Below, one piece after another: positions 43,253 through 51,669 of a DNA stretch of 64,000 bases. The stretch covers positions 1,816,588-1,880,587 of the forward strand of contig NZ_CP056199.1 in NCBI RefSeq assembly GCF_013782625.1, in the 5' to 3' direction. Every line of letters begins with the position of its first letter. The first letter of the stretch is position 1. The notes below the pieces were generated by a model that saw only the letters and a list, made by a program, of their open reading frames with translations, did not search any database and was not told where the DNA came from. The translations under genes and the position numbers were made by a program. The stretch is from Enterobacter sp. RHBSTW-00994. GTDB taxonomy: Bacteria; Pseudomonadota; Gammaproteobacteria; Enterobacterales; Enterobacteriaceae.

Positions 43253-43831
43253 ATGATCAATCCTTCAGAAGTTGGCAAATCCGGCGAGATGGTTCGCCTT
43301 CGCACTCTCGAAAGCATCTGGGTACAGGGCAAGCTCCGCATGTGGGGCCGCTGGTCATACATCGGTGGTGGTTCAGGCGGAAACATGTTCAACCAGCTGC
43401 TGGCATCCGGGAAAATCACCAAGACCGCAATCAACGATGCGTTGCGCCGAATGAAGAAATCCGGCATCACTAAACCTGAGCTGGAAGCTTACCTGCGCGA
43501 AATCTTAGACAGCAAAAACAAAACAGGACTCGCTTTCTGCTCAGACGAAGAAGGCCTTAAGGTGGATGGTGTTATTGCTTCGGTTCTGATGAATGATGAA
43601 TACCGTGGTTTATATGGCGTAATAGTTGACCGTCACCGGCTGCGTAAGAGCAAACTGCAGATGGCCAACGAGCTTAATTCAAAACACCCTGACTGGACCC
43701 TAATCACATGCCGCCGACGCATTGACACATGGGTAAGTTTGGCAGAATCGATCCTGTACGCTCCACTTTGTGATGCGTTTGGCACAAATGGCGACAGATT
43801 TAAGTTGCAGAGTGAGCAAGAAAGTGCTTAA
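43253..43831 (+). CDS. DUF1133 protein, probable late antiterminator Q
   Basis: A 192-residue protein with MVRLRTLESIWVQGKLRMWG, INDALRRMKKSGITKPELEA and TLITCRRRIDTWVSLAESIL, the DUF1133 family pattern. It is the last early gene before the late operon and is followed at once by a strong terminator, the position of Q and tR' in lambdoid phages. Q function is inferred from position and family. Confidence 0.8.
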   Translation: MINPSEVGKSGEMVRLRTLESIWVQGKLRMWGRWSYIGGGSGGNMFNQLLASGKITKTAINDALRRMKKSGITKPELEAYLREILDSKNKTGLAFCSDEEGLKVDGVIASVLMNDEYRGLYGVIVDRHRLRKSKLQMANELNSKHPDWTLITCRRRIDTWVSLAESILYAPLCDAFGTNGDRFKLQSEQESA

Positions 43832-43880
43832 ATTGTGATAAGCTCGGGACGTTAAAACGAACTGAGCAACAAATAAATGA

Positions 43881-43905
43881 AACCCGCCAACAGTGCGGGT
43901 TTTTT
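43881..43905 (+). terminator. Terminator after the Q-like gene (tR'-type)
   Basis: AACCCGC-N7-GCGGGTT is followed by T's. It sits where Q-modified RNA polymerase would have to read through into the late genes. Confidence 0.85.
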
Positions 43906-43932
43906 GTTATGATGCCTCAAAAAGGAGGCGTT

Positions 43933-44622
43933 ATGGCTTGGCAAGGTATTCCGTTCCCGCTCAATGGTTCTTTAGGGTTATTAATTGAAAAAATACCCCA
44001 TCTTAATGTGACAACTAATTCTGGTTTTGGCTGGGATACTATTACAGCGAGTGTGGCAGGTGCTATCATCGCTTCAGCTATACCTGCGGCAATTGCTTGG
44101 TGGTCAATTAAAAACAATAATAGAACCATGCGCGAAGACAGGGATAAACAGTTTAAAGATTTTGAAGAAAGTCGAAAGACACAAATCACAATTGCTGAGG
44201 AAGGGCGTAAAGCTCAAGTAATTTCAGCTAATAGATTAGTTTGGATAAAAGATCTGCGAGAGGCTTCTGCCGAATTCGTCTCTACAGTTTATGAAAATAT
44301 TGTTCTGAGTCAGCGACTTGTTTACGAAGTGCACGCGAAAACTTCAGGGCAACAGTTAACTTCAACGAAAAACGCTTTAAATGATTCATTTATTAAACTA
44401 GTACTTCAGTCAACTCGGATAAGAATGATGTTGAACCCGAGTAGAAAGGACCACGACAAGATAGTTGAAATAATGTCAGAACTTAAGACTCATTCTGAAC
44501 ATATGATTAAAACGTCAACGGAAATGGATTCAGTAAAAGTAAATGAAAATCTGAATAAATTCGTTTTAGCAATGCAGTTACTCTTAAAAGAGGACTGGGA
44601 AAAAGCCAAACAAAATCTTTAA
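43933..44622 (+). CDS. Membrane-anchored coiled-coil protein, probable moron
   Basis: A 229-residue protein of unknown function. One hydrophobic helix (ASVAGAIIASAIPAAIAWW, about residues 38-57) is followed by a long charged helix (MREDRDKQFKDFEESRKTQ ...). The C-terminal domain is helical (NRLVWIKDLREASAEFVST; STRIRMMLNPSRKDHDKIVEIM). AAGGAGG precedes the ATG at 43933. The gene is AT-rich and lies between two terminators, separating Q from the lysis genes, so it is likely independent cargo. Confidence 0.75.
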   Translation: MAWQGIPFPLNGSLGLLIEKIPHLNVTTNSGFGWDTITASVAGAIIASAIPAAIAWWSIKNNNRTMREDRDKQFKDFEESRKTQITIAEEGRKAQVISANRLVWIKDLREASAEFVSTVYENIVLSQRLVYEVHAKTSGQQLTSTKNALNDSFIKLVLQSTRIRMMLNPSRKDHDKIVEIMSELKTHSEHMIKTSTEMDSVKVNENLNKFVLAMQLLLKEDWEKAKQNL

Positions 44623-44639
44623 TCAACAATACTTTATCG

Positions 44640-44664
44640 AGGCTGCCTATTGGCAGCCTTTTTT
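44640..44664 (+). terminator. Terminator after the 229-residue membrane protein
   Basis: GGCTGCC-TATT-GGCAGCC is followed by TTTTTT. Together with the terminator before the gene it isolates this gene from the late operon. Confidence 0.88.
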
Positions 44665-44709
44665 ATTCCCCTCGTTCTGAGAGGAGTCACGGCAATAAGA
44701 GGGGGCTAA

Positions 44710-45105
44710 ATGTCCGATCCTGTTTCTGGCACTACGGTAGCGGCTGGTGGTCTGATGGGGGCCAGCATGTTTGGCCTGGCAACCGGCATAGACTACGGTG
44801 TGGTGTTCGGCGCATTCGCTGGTGCGGTGTTCTACGTCGCTACAGCGGTAAACATCAGTCGACTTAAGCTGGTGGGCTACTTCATCACATCATTCATCTT
44901 CGGTGTTATCGGTGCGCCTCTGCTTGGTTCGTACTTCTCAAAGTGGACGGGCTACAGCGACAGGCCGCTTGATGCGCTGGGTGCGGTAATCGTTGCTGCG
45001 GTGGCGATCAAGCTGCTGACGTTCGTCAACAGTCAGGATTTGGGCAGCCTGTTTGGAATTCTCTCTCGCTTACGTGGAGGAGGGGCCAGCAATGGTAACA
45101 AGTGA
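44710..45105 (+). CDS. Probable phage holin (first)
   Basis: A 131-residue protein with at least three hydrophobic segments (AAGGLMGASMFGLATGIDY; VVFGAFAGAVFYVATAV; LVGYFITSFIFGVIGAPLL; ALGAVIVAAVAIKLLTFV). Its place before a second small membrane protein and the endolysin makes it a holin of the LydA/class I type. AGAGGGGG precedes the start. Confidence 0.8.
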   Translation: MSDPVSGTTVAAGGLMGASMFGLATGIDYGVVFGAFAGAVFYVATAVNISRLKLVGYFITSFIFGVIGAPLLGSYFSKWTGYSDRPLDALGAVIVAAVAIKLLTFVNSQDLGSLFGILSRLRGGGASNGNK

Positions 45106-45397
45106 TCCGAGTGCAATGGCAAACGCTCTTATCTGTGGAGTCATTGTCGTTGCCCTGATGTTCTACCAGCGCGGCGGGGCGAGACATCGCCCTCTGGTAT
45201 CGCTGATGGCTTATTTCACGGTGCTGGTATACGCCAGCGTCCCTTTTCGTTACCTGTTCGGCCTGTACCATGAATCACACTGGTTCGTGGTGCTGGTGAA
45301 CGTCCTGATATGCGCCGCCGTTCTCTGGGCTCGTGGAAACGTAGCACGCATCATTGACGTCCTGAGGCATTCACATGACCAAAGACGAAATTTTTAA
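45092..45397 (+). CDS. Second holin-like membrane protein
   Basis: A 101-residue protein with three hydrophobic helices (ANALICGVIVVALMFYQ; PLVSLMAYFTVLVYASVPF; WFVVLVNVLICAAVLWA) and a basic C-terminus. It resembles the phage holin family 3 / LydB-type partners. GGAGGAGGGG precedes the ATG, and it overlaps the first holin gene by 14 bases and the endolysin by 23. Confidence 0.8.
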   Translation: MVTSDPSAMANALICGVIVVALMFYQRGGARHRPLVSLMAYFTVLVYASVPFRYLFGLYHESHWFVVLVNVLICAAVLWARGNVARIIDVLRHSHDQRRNF

Positions 45398-45917
45398 TGC
45401 CATCCTCGGTAAAGAGGGCGGCTACGTTAATCACCCTGACGATAAGGGCGGTCCAACTAACTGGGGGATCACACAAGCGGTAGCTCGCGCCCACGGATTC
45501 ACCGGGGATATGCGAAACCTGACCCGCCAGCAGGCGCTGGATATCCTGACGGCTGACTACTGGACAGGGCCACGCTTTGATCTTGTTTATGAGGTATCAC
45601 CAGCCATCGCCGCAGAACTGTGCGATACCGGCGTTAACATGGGCCCATCGGTGCAGACCAAATGGTTCCAGCGCTGGCTGAACGTGTTCAACATTCAGGG
45701 CACGCTCTATCCCGATCTTATTGCAGATGGTTTTATCGGCCCGCGAACGATCAGCGCGTTAAAAAGCTATCTTACCCGGCGCGGAAAAGAGGGCGAGTTG
45801 GTTATGCTCCGGGCCCTGAATTGCAGCCAGGGTCAGCGTTATCTCGAACTGGCAGAACAGCGCAGCGCGAACGAGGCGTTTGTTTATGGCTGGGTAAAGG
45901 AACGGGTGGTTATATGA
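45375..45917 (+). CDS. Endolysin, glycoside hydrolase family 108
   Basis: A 180-residue muramidase. The N-terminal EGGYVNHPDDKGGPTNWGIT contains the catalytic Glu and is diagnostic of the GH108 (ZliS) family. The C-terminal peptidoglycan-binding part has DGFIGPRTISALKSYL. No signal peptide is seen, so it needs the holin for export. Confidence 0.93.
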   Translation: MTKDEIFNAILGKEGGYVNHPDDKGGPTNWGITQAVARAHGFTGDMRNLTRQQALDILTADYWTGPRFDLVYEVSPAIAAELCDTGVNMGPSVQTKWFQRWLNVFNIQGTLYPDLIADGFIGPRTISALKSYLTRRGKEGELVMLRALNCSQGQRYLELAEQRSANEAFVYGWVKERVVI

Positions 45918-46189
45918 CGCTTGAGATGATCACCGGACTCGTTGTAGCAGTATTTGCTGCTATCGCTGCCGCGTTTGGCTTGGGTCATTCACGCGGAACC
46001 AGCAAAGCGGAAGCGAAAGCAGACCAGCAGCGCACTGAAGAAAAGGCCGCAGCCACTGAAGCAGTAGCCGAACGCCGGGTAGAAGCAACGAAAGAGGCCA
46101 GCAATGTACAGCAGACTGTTAACCGCATGCCTGATGACGATGTTGATCGCGAGCTGCGTGACACGTGGAAGCGTCCCGGTGGTGGTTGA
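45914..46189 (+). CDS. Rz-like inner-membrane spanin
   Basis: A 91-residue protein with an N-terminal anchor (MITGLVVAVFAAIAAAFGL) and a periplasmic coiled coil (SKAEAKADQQRTEEKAAATE ...). It overlaps the endolysin stop by ATGA. It is much shorter than lambda Rz but has the same plan, and the lipoprotein partner starts inside it in another frame. Confidence 0.82.
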   Translation: MTLEMITGLVVAVFAAIAAAFGLGHSRGTSKAEAKADQQRTEEKAAATEAVAERRVEATKEASNVQQTVNRMPDDDVDRELRDTWKRPGGG

Positions 46190-46340
46190 TACCGCGTGTG
46201 ACTGGGTAAAGCCAATCTACCTGACTGATCACGACATCGATGTTATGGACCGCCAGACGAAGAAAGACATCTTGGCGCATAACAAAGCGTGGCTGGCAAA
46301 CTGCCAGCATCCAACTTCCGTCACCCTGCCAAAAGGATAG
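46104..46340 (+). CDS. Rz1-like outer-membrane spanin lipoprotein
   Basis: A 78-residue lipoprotein. The signal MYSRLLTACLMTMLIASC ends in a lipobox (LIAS-C). The mature part PVVVDTACDWVKPIYLTDHD continues past the Rz stop. It begins inside Rz in a different frame and extends 150 bases beyond, so the pair overlaps rather than nests. Confidence 0.85.
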   Translation: MYSRLLTACLMTMLIASCVTRGSVPVVVDTACDWVKPIYLTDHDIDVMDRQTKKDILAHNKAWLANCQHPTSVTLPKG

Positions 46341-46410
46341 TCATTAAAGAAAGTATTCACTGATCGCCTTTGATAATGCATGATATGGTCATTTATAAGG
46401 TGAGGTGACT

Positions 46411-46914
46411 ATGACTATTAGCGATATAATGGCTTTATTAGGTTTATTAGTGGGCGTTGTGGCAGCGTTTTTTGCATGGAAAGCATATTCAGTTTCGAAA
46501 GAACTATCTTTTCCTGCAAAGAAGGCCCACACGAATGCATGTTACCTAAAGCCTTTGTCGAAGAATGCTGAAGATTTTAGAAGGTTTTTGGAAGAAAATA
46601 ATTTCAAAAAAATATACTTAAACATTCAATTTGATAGTGATGATTGCGAATATGCTGAGTGTGATGGGGAAAGTAAATTTAATGTCACTGCGACTCTTAC
46701 TTTCTGGGTTGATAATTTCACTCCCTTAAAGGAAGGCGAGGTTCTTAATAGTTTTAATTCTTCCTCTCTTTTAATTCAAGTTAGCGGAGCACATGAAAGG
46801 CACCTCTATTGGCATAAAGGGGGATATCGTCTTCAGGGCTACTTTGCATTAGAAGGTTATGGTGTGCAGCAGGGCCACTCAGGCTGCCTATTAAGGCCAT
46901 TACCTATTACCTAA
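46411..46914 (+). CDS. Unknown membrane-anchored protein after the spanins, probable moron
   Basis: A 167-residue protein. An N-terminal helix (IMALLGLLVGVVAAFFAWKAY) is followed by a soluble domain (KIYLNIQFDSDDCEYAEC; NVTATLTFWVDNFTPLKEG; YWHKGGYRLQGYFALEGYG). I do not recognise the family. A candidate promoter TTGATA-N18-TATAAG (46370-46399) lies just upstream and a terminator just downstream. AT-rich codons contrast with the adjacent spanin and HNH genes. Confidence 0.7.
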   Translation: MTISDIMALLGLLVGVVAAFFAWKAYSVSKELSFPAKKAHTNACYLKPLSKNAEDFRRFLEENNFKKIYLNIQFDSDDCEYAECDGESKFNVTATLTFWVDNFTPLKEGEVLNSFNSSSLLIQVSGAHERHLYWHKGGYRLQGYFALEGYGVQQGHSGCLLRPLPIT

Positions 46915-46950
46915 ATTATTGTAATTAGCAAATAGTCATCTAACCATCTG

Positions 46951-46980
46951 AAGCCACAAGCATATGCTAGTGGCTTTTTT
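46951..46980 (+). terminator. Terminator after the 167-residue gene
   Basis: AAGCCAC ... GTGGCTT with an inner AGCATATGCT palindrome is followed by TTTTTT. Confidence 0.85.
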
Positions 46981-46992
46981 ATTGGGATCAAA

Positions 46993-47343
46993 ATGCCACC
47001 ACGAACGCCAAAAGCCTGCCGTGTTCGCGGCTGCCGCTCCACCACTACAGACCCATCCGGTTACTGTGAAAAACATAAAGGCGAAGGATGGAAATCCTAT
47101 AAACCGGGTCAATCCCGTCAAAAGCGTGGATATGGGGCGAAGTGGGAAGCCATACGCGTCCGCATACTGAAGCGCGATAAAGTTCTTTGCCAGAACCATC
47201 TACGTCAGGGGATTGTGAAGCAGGCTTCGTGTGTTGACCACATCAAGGCGAAGGCTCACGGCGGTACCGATGAAGACAGCAACCTTGAAAGCCTGTGTTG
47301 GTCGTGTCATGCGGCGAAAACCGCGCGCGAGCGGCTCAAGTGA
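46993..47343 (+). CDS. HNH endonuclease next to terminase
   Basis: A 116-residue nuclease. An N-terminal zinc-finger-like CRVRGCRSTTTDPSGYCEKH precedes the HNH core: WEAIRVRILKRDKVLCQNHL, SCVDHIKAKAHGGTDEDSNL, LCWSCHAAKTARE. In HK97-type phages such a nuclease assists terminase in cutting at cos. The gene lies directly before the likely cos region. Confidence 0.92.
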   Translation: MPPRTPKACRVRGCRSTTTDPSGYCEKHKGEGWKSYKPGQSRQKRGYGAKWEAIRVRILKRDKVLCQNHLRQGIVKQASCVDHIKAKAHGGTDEDSNLESLCWSCHAAKTARERLK

Positions 47344-47466
47344 GAATAAGTGTCATCATAAGCTAGGGGGGGAGGTCAAATCTCTGTAGCCCCTTGCCTT
47401 CCGGACTGCCCGCCTCCTCGAATTTTTTTACCCGCAAAAAATCAAATTTAACCAGGAGTGTCGCTT
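47344..47466. other. Gap between HNH and terminase genes; candidate cos region
   Basis: There is no gene here. The stretch contains a G run (GGGGGGGAGG, from about 47366) and a later C-rich block (GCCCGCCTCCTC), which are complementary. The position between the HNH nuclease and small terminase is where HK97-like phages have cos. The cut site cannot be fixed by eye. Confidence 0.4.
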
Positions 47467-47964
47467 ATGGCTGGAACGGCGGGGCGTTCCGGGCGTCGCC
47501 CCAAGCCTACGGCGCGCAAGGAACTGGCTGGAAACCCCGGCAAGCGAGCCCTGAATAAAGAAGAACCAGTTTTCACACCAATTAAGGGTGTAACAGTGCC
47601 GGAGTGGTTTTCTGAAGATGACGGTATGCCCCTGGCAACAATCATGTGGGAACTGACAACGAAAGAGTTATGTGGTCAGGGGCTTTTATGTGTTACCGAT
47701 CTCGCGGTACTTGAGCGCTGGTGTGTGGCGTATGAATTCTGGCGTCGTGCTGTTAAAAACATCGCCAGAGATGGGCTCTCAATTGTTGGTGCAATGGGCG
47801 GAAAAATTAAGAATCCCGAACTCACCGCCAAGAAAGAACAGGAATCGGAGATGAGTTCTACCGGTTCAATGCTGGGTCTTGATCCCAGCAGCCGCCAGCG
47901 TTTGATCGGTCTCGCCGGGCAGAAGAAAACCTCCAACCCATTCCTGAAGATGATTAACTCATGA
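47467..47964 (+). CDS. Terminase small subunit, P27 family
   Basis: A 165-residue DNA-recognition subunit. The N-terminal [20 protein letters not shown] is the basic start of P27-type small terminases. [20 protein letters not shown] and [16 protein letters not shown] follow. The ATG at 47467 has AGGAG about eight bases upstream; the in-frame GTG at 47458 overlaps that site. Confidence 0.92.
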   Translation: MAGTAGRSGRRPKPTARKELAGNPGKRALNKEEPVFTPIKGVTVPEWFSEDDGMPLATIMWELTTKELCGQGLLCVTDLAVLERWCVAYEFWRRAVKNIARDGLSIVGAMGGKIKNPELTAKKEQESEMSSTGSMLGLDPSSRQRLIGLAGQKKTSNPFLKMINS

Positions 47965-49694
47965 GCCGGAAATCGTACCCCAACGTTAACGCCGCGAATC
48001 AGTATGCCCGCAACGTTGTGCGGGGAAAAATTACGGCGTGTCAGTATGTCATTCAGGCCTGCCAGCGTCACATTGACGATATGGCGCAGGAGAAGAGCAG
48101 AAAATTCCGGTATCGCTTCGACAAGGATATGGCGGAAAAGGCTGCGAAATTTATTCAATTGCTGCCACATACAAAGGGTGAGTGGGCATTCAAACGGATG
48201 CCGATCACCCTGGAGCCGTGGCAACTGTTCATTGTCTGTTGCTCATTTGGCTGGGTGCAGAAAGGTACTAAGCTGCGACGGTTCCGTGAGGTCTATACGG
48301 AAATACCGCGTAAGAACGGGAAGTCAGCGATCTCTGCTGGTGTGGCTTTGTATTGCTTCACCTGCGATAACGAATTCGGCGCGGAAGTTTATTCCGGCGC
48401 GACAACTGAAAAACAGGCATGGGAGGTTTTCAGACCCGCTCGCCTGATGTGCAAGCGTACGCCACTGCTGGTGGAGGCTTTCGGTATTGAAGTAAACGCT
48501 TCAAACCTTAACCGCCCGGAAGATGGTGCGCGTTTTGAGCCATTGATTGGCAACCCAGGTGACGGGGCATCCCCTCACTGTGCCATCGTCGATGAATACC
48601 ATGAGCACCCCACGGATTCACTTTACACAACCATGCTCACAGGCATGGGGGCTCGTCGCCAGCCGCTGATGTGGGCCATCACTACAGCAGGCTACAACAT
48701 TGAAGGACCATGCTACGACAAACGCCGTGAAGTGATTGAAATGCTCAACGCTTCTGTTCCAAACGAAGAGTTGTTTGGTGTTATTTACACAGTGGATGAA
48801 GGCGACGACTGGACAGATCCGAAGGTGCTGGAGAAGGCCAACCCCAACATGGGGGTCTCGGTATACCGTGATTTCCTTCTCAGCCAGCAACAGCGAGCGA
48901 TAAACAACGCTCGTCAGGCTGGTGTGTTTAAAACGAAACATCTCAACATCTGGGTTGCTGCAAGAGCCGCGTTCTTTAACCTGGTATCCTGGCAGAACTG
49001 CGAGGATAAAACGCTGACGCTGGAACAGTTTGAGGGGCAGCCGTGCGTGCTTGCATTTGACCTGGCTCGCAAACTGGACATGAACAGCATGCCTCGTCTG
49101 TTCACAAGGGAAATCGACGGGAAAATACATTACTACTGCATTGCTCCGCGTTTCTGGGTTCCTTACGACACGGTCTACAGCGTAGACAGAAACGAGGATC
49201 GGCGCACAGCTGAGCGTTTCCAGAAATGGGTTGAGATGGGTTTGCTGACGGTAACGGATGGGGCAGAGGTTGATTATCGCTATATCCTCGAAGAGGCTAA
49301 AGCGGCAAACAAATTAAACCCGGTAAGTGAGTCACCGATCGATCCATTTGGCGCTACAGGTCTTTCCCATGACCTTGCTGATGAGGGACTAAACCCCATC
49401 ACCATTGTTCAGAACTACACCAACATGTCTGACCCGATGAAAGAGCTGGAGGCAGCAATTGAGTCGGGACGATTTCATCACGATGGAAACCCGATCATGA
49501 ACTGGTGTATCAGCAATGTTGTCGGTAAATACCTTCCGGGTAACGACGATGTGGTTAAACCTATCAAAGAGCAGAACGAAAACAAGATCGACGGCGCTGT
49601 TGCGCTGATTATGGCAATCGGGCGGGCAATGCTTAAAGAGCCTGGCGATTTCCTTTCATCTCTTGATCCGGACGATGACCTCTTAATTCTATGA
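47961..49694 (+). CDS. Terminase large subunit, HK97-like
   Basis: A 577-residue packaging motor. The ATPase domain has the Walker A-like [14 protein letters not shown] and Walker B with Glu in [14 protein letters not shown]. The C-terminal nuclease has the Asp in [15 protein letters not shown] and a later [14 protein letters not shown]. It overlaps the small subunit by ATGA. Confidence 0.95.
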   Translation: MSRKSYPNVNAANQYARNVVRGKITACQYVIQACQRHIDDMAQEKSRKFRYRFDKDMAEKAAKFIQLLPHTKGEWAFKRMPITLEPWQLFIVCCSFGWVQKGTKLRRFREVYTEIPRKNGKSAISAGVALYCFTCDNEFGAEVYSGATTEKQAWEVFRPARLMCKRTPLLVEAFGIEVNASNLNRPEDGARFEPLIGNPGDGASPHCAIVDEYHEHPTDSLYTTMLTGMGARRQPLMWAITTAGYNIEGPCYDKRREVIEMLNASVPNEELFGVIYTVDEGDDWTDPKVLEKANPNMGVSVYRDFLLSQQQRAINNARQAGVFKTKHLNIWVAARAAFFNLVSWQNCEDKTLTLEQFEGQPCVLAFDLARKLDMNSMPRLFTREIDGKIHYYCIAPRFWVPYDTVYSVDRNEDRRTAERFQKWVEMGLLTVTDGAEVDYRYILEEAKAANKLNPVSESPIDPFGATGLSHDLADEGLNPITIVQNYTNMSDPMKELEAAIESGRFHHDGNPIMNWCISNVVGKYLPGNDDVVKPIKEQNENKIDGAVALIMAIGRAMLKEPGDFLSSLDPDDDLLIL

Positions 49695-49852
49695 AATCAC
49701 TTATCACTGATGTAATCGGGCTAACCGGTTACGGCCTGCTCACGTCTGGGTTTTACCTGCAGTTTGGCCTGGCCCCGGCTCTGATGTTCTCCGGTGGACT
49801 ACTGCTGGTGGCCGCACTGGCTATTGCCAGAAGGGGGAAACGTGCTGCTTGA
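49691..49852 (+). CDS. Small membrane protein between terminase and portal
   Basis: A 53-residue protein ([20 protein letters not shown] ...) with two hydrophobic helices and a basic C-terminus (RRGKRAA). It overlaps terminase by ATGA and the portal start by 11 bases. Comparable small genes occur here in HK97-type phages. The function is unknown. Confidence 0.7.
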   Translation: MKSLITDVIGLTGYGLLTSGFYLQFGLAPALMFSGGLLLVAALAIARRGKRAA

Positions 49853-51068
49853 TGCTTTATTTCGAAGCGAATCACTTGAGAATCCTGCCACACCAGTAAC
49901 AGGTGATGCGGTTGATACCGATGGCTTGTTCAGGGCTGATGTTTATGTCAGTCCTGAAACCGCGATGAAACTGGCGGCAGTTTACGCCTGTATCTATGTT
50001 CTTTCTTCAAATCTCGCTCAGATGCCATTGCATGTTATGCGTAAGCATAATGGCAAAGTTGAACCTGCACGGGATCACCCTGCTTTTTACCTGGTACATG
50101 ATGAGCCGAACACCTGGCAGACCAGCTATAAATGGCGCGAGTTAAAGCAGCGCCATATCCTCGGCTGGGGAAACGGGTATACGCGGATCAAGCGTAGCCG
50201 TCGTGGTGAGGTGCTCTCACTTGATTGCTGTATGCCGTGGGAAACAACCCTGTTAAAAACAGGCGGTCGTTATACCTATGGTCTTTACAACGAAGAGGGT
50301 GCGTTCGCAATAAGCCCTGATGACATGATCCACATCCGCGCGCTGGGTAATAACCAGAAAATGGGGTTAAGCCCGGTGATGCAACATGCCGAAACGATTG
50401 GTATGGGCATGAGTGGGCAGAAGTATACCGAGAGCTTTTTCAGTGGTAACGCCAGGCCAGCCGGGATCGTTACTGTAAAGAGTGGGCTCAATAAAGAAAG
50501 CTGGGGCTGGCTGAAGGAGCAATGGAAGAAAGCGGCTCAGGCGCTGCGCAGCCAGGAAAATAAAACCATGCTGTTGCCCGCAGACCTCGATTATAAAGCG
50601 CTGACCGTGTCACCGATCGATGCGCAGGTCATCGACATGTCAAAACTCAACCGATCAATGATTGCCGGGATTTTCAACGTGCCCGCGCACATGATTAATG
50701 ACCTCGAAAAAGCCACCTTCAGCAACATTACACAGCAGGCGATCCAGTTCGTACGCTACTCAATGATGCCCTGGGTGACGAACTGGGAGCAGGAACTTAA
50801 CCGCCGCCTGTTTACCCGTGCGGAACTGGCCGCAGGCTATTACGTCCGTTTCAACCTGACGGGATTGCTTCGCGGCACACCGCAGGAACGGGCACAGTTC
50901 TATCACTTTGCTATTACTGATGGCTGGATGAGTCGCAATGAAGCCCGCGCTTTCGAAGATATGAATCCCGTTGATGGACTGGATGAAATGCTTGTCAGCG
51001 TTAATGCCGCTAATCCTGCTGCTGATTTTAAGCAAACCAAAACCGAAGAGGAAAAAACCGATGAGTGA
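49842..51068 (+). CDS. Portal protein, HK97 family
   Basis: A 408-residue portal through which DNA is packaged. It starts with GTG ([13 protein letters not shown]) after AGGGGGAAAC; the frame is open upstream only inside the small membrane-protein gene. Family segments include AVYACIYVLSSNLAQMPLHV, LGWGNGYTRIKRSRRGEV and IAGIFNVPAHMINDLEKATF. Confidence 0.94.
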   Translation: MLLDALFRSESLENPATPVTGDAVDTDGLFRADVYVSPETAMKLAAVYACIYVLSSNLAQMPLHVMRKHNGKVEPARDHPAFYLVHDEPNTWQTSYKWRELKQRHILGWGNGYTRIKRSRRGEVLSLDCCMPWETTLLKTGGRYTYGLYNEEGAFAISPDDMIHIRALGNNQKMGLSPVMQHAETIGMGMSGQKYTESFFSGNARPAGIVTVKSGLNKESWGWLKEQWKKAAQALRSQENKTMLLPADLDYKALTVSPIDAQVIDMSKLNRSMIAGIFNVPAHMINDLEKATFSNITQQAIQFVRYSMMPWVTNWEQELNRRLFTRAELAAGYYVRFNLTGLLRGTPQERAQFYHFAITDGWMSRNEARAFEDMNPVDGLDEMLVSVNAANPAADFKQTKTEEEKTDE

Positions 51069-51660
51069 ACGCGAGATTCGCTGTTACAGCGGTGAAGTCC
51101 GTGCCGATCAGCAGGGGGATCAGCCCACGCGCATTATCGGTTATGGGTCGGTATTTAACAGCCGATCAGAACCGCTATGGGGATTTCGGGAAATCATTAA
51201 ACCCGGTGCGTTTGATGATGTGCTTGGTGACGATATCCGGGGCCTGTTTAACCATGACCCCAATTTTATTCTTGGCCGGAGTAGCTCAGGAACACTGAGT
51301 GTGAGTGTTGATGATAAAGGACTCCGCTATGACATCGCTGCCCCTGATACCCAGACCATTCGTGATCTCGTACTGGCCCCGATGATGCGTGGCGATATCA
51401 ATCAGTCATCTTTCGCATTCCGGATCGCTCACGATGGCGAGAACTGGTATCAGGACGATGAAGGGATTGTTATTCGTGAAATTAACCGTTTTTCACGCCT
51501 CTTCGATGTCAGCCCGGTGACTTACCCGGCGTATCAGGAGGCAGATTCTGGCATCCGTTCCATGAAAGCCTGGCAGGAAGCGCGCGAAAGCGGTGCGCTA
51601 AAGAACGCCATTAACCAACGAATGGCGCGTGAGCGCCTGCTGACTCTTCTTAACGCGTAA
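51061..51660 (+). CDS. Prohead protease, HK97 family (U35)
   Basis: A 199-residue serine protease that removes the capsid delta domain. IIGYGSVFNSRSEPLWGFRE is the family start; the catalytic His is in GLFNHDPNFILGRSS and the Ser in QSSFAFRI. It starts 8 bases before the portal stop. Confidence 0.94.
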   Translation: MSEREIRCYSGEVRADQQGDQPTRIIGYGSVFNSRSEPLWGFREIIKPGAFDDVLGDDIRGLFNHDPNFILGRSSSGTLSVSVDDKGLRYDIAAPDTQTIRDLVLAPMMRGDINQSSFAFRIAHDGENWYQDDEGIVIREINRFSRLFDVSPVTYPAYQEADSGIRSMKAWQEARESGALKNAINQRMARERLLTLLNA

Positions 51661-51669
51661 GGAAAAAAC

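Noticed and set aside
44710..45105. Considered as an exported moron instead of a holin
   Set aside because: Adjacent second small membrane protein, endolysin and spanins in tight overlap make a lysis role far more likely.
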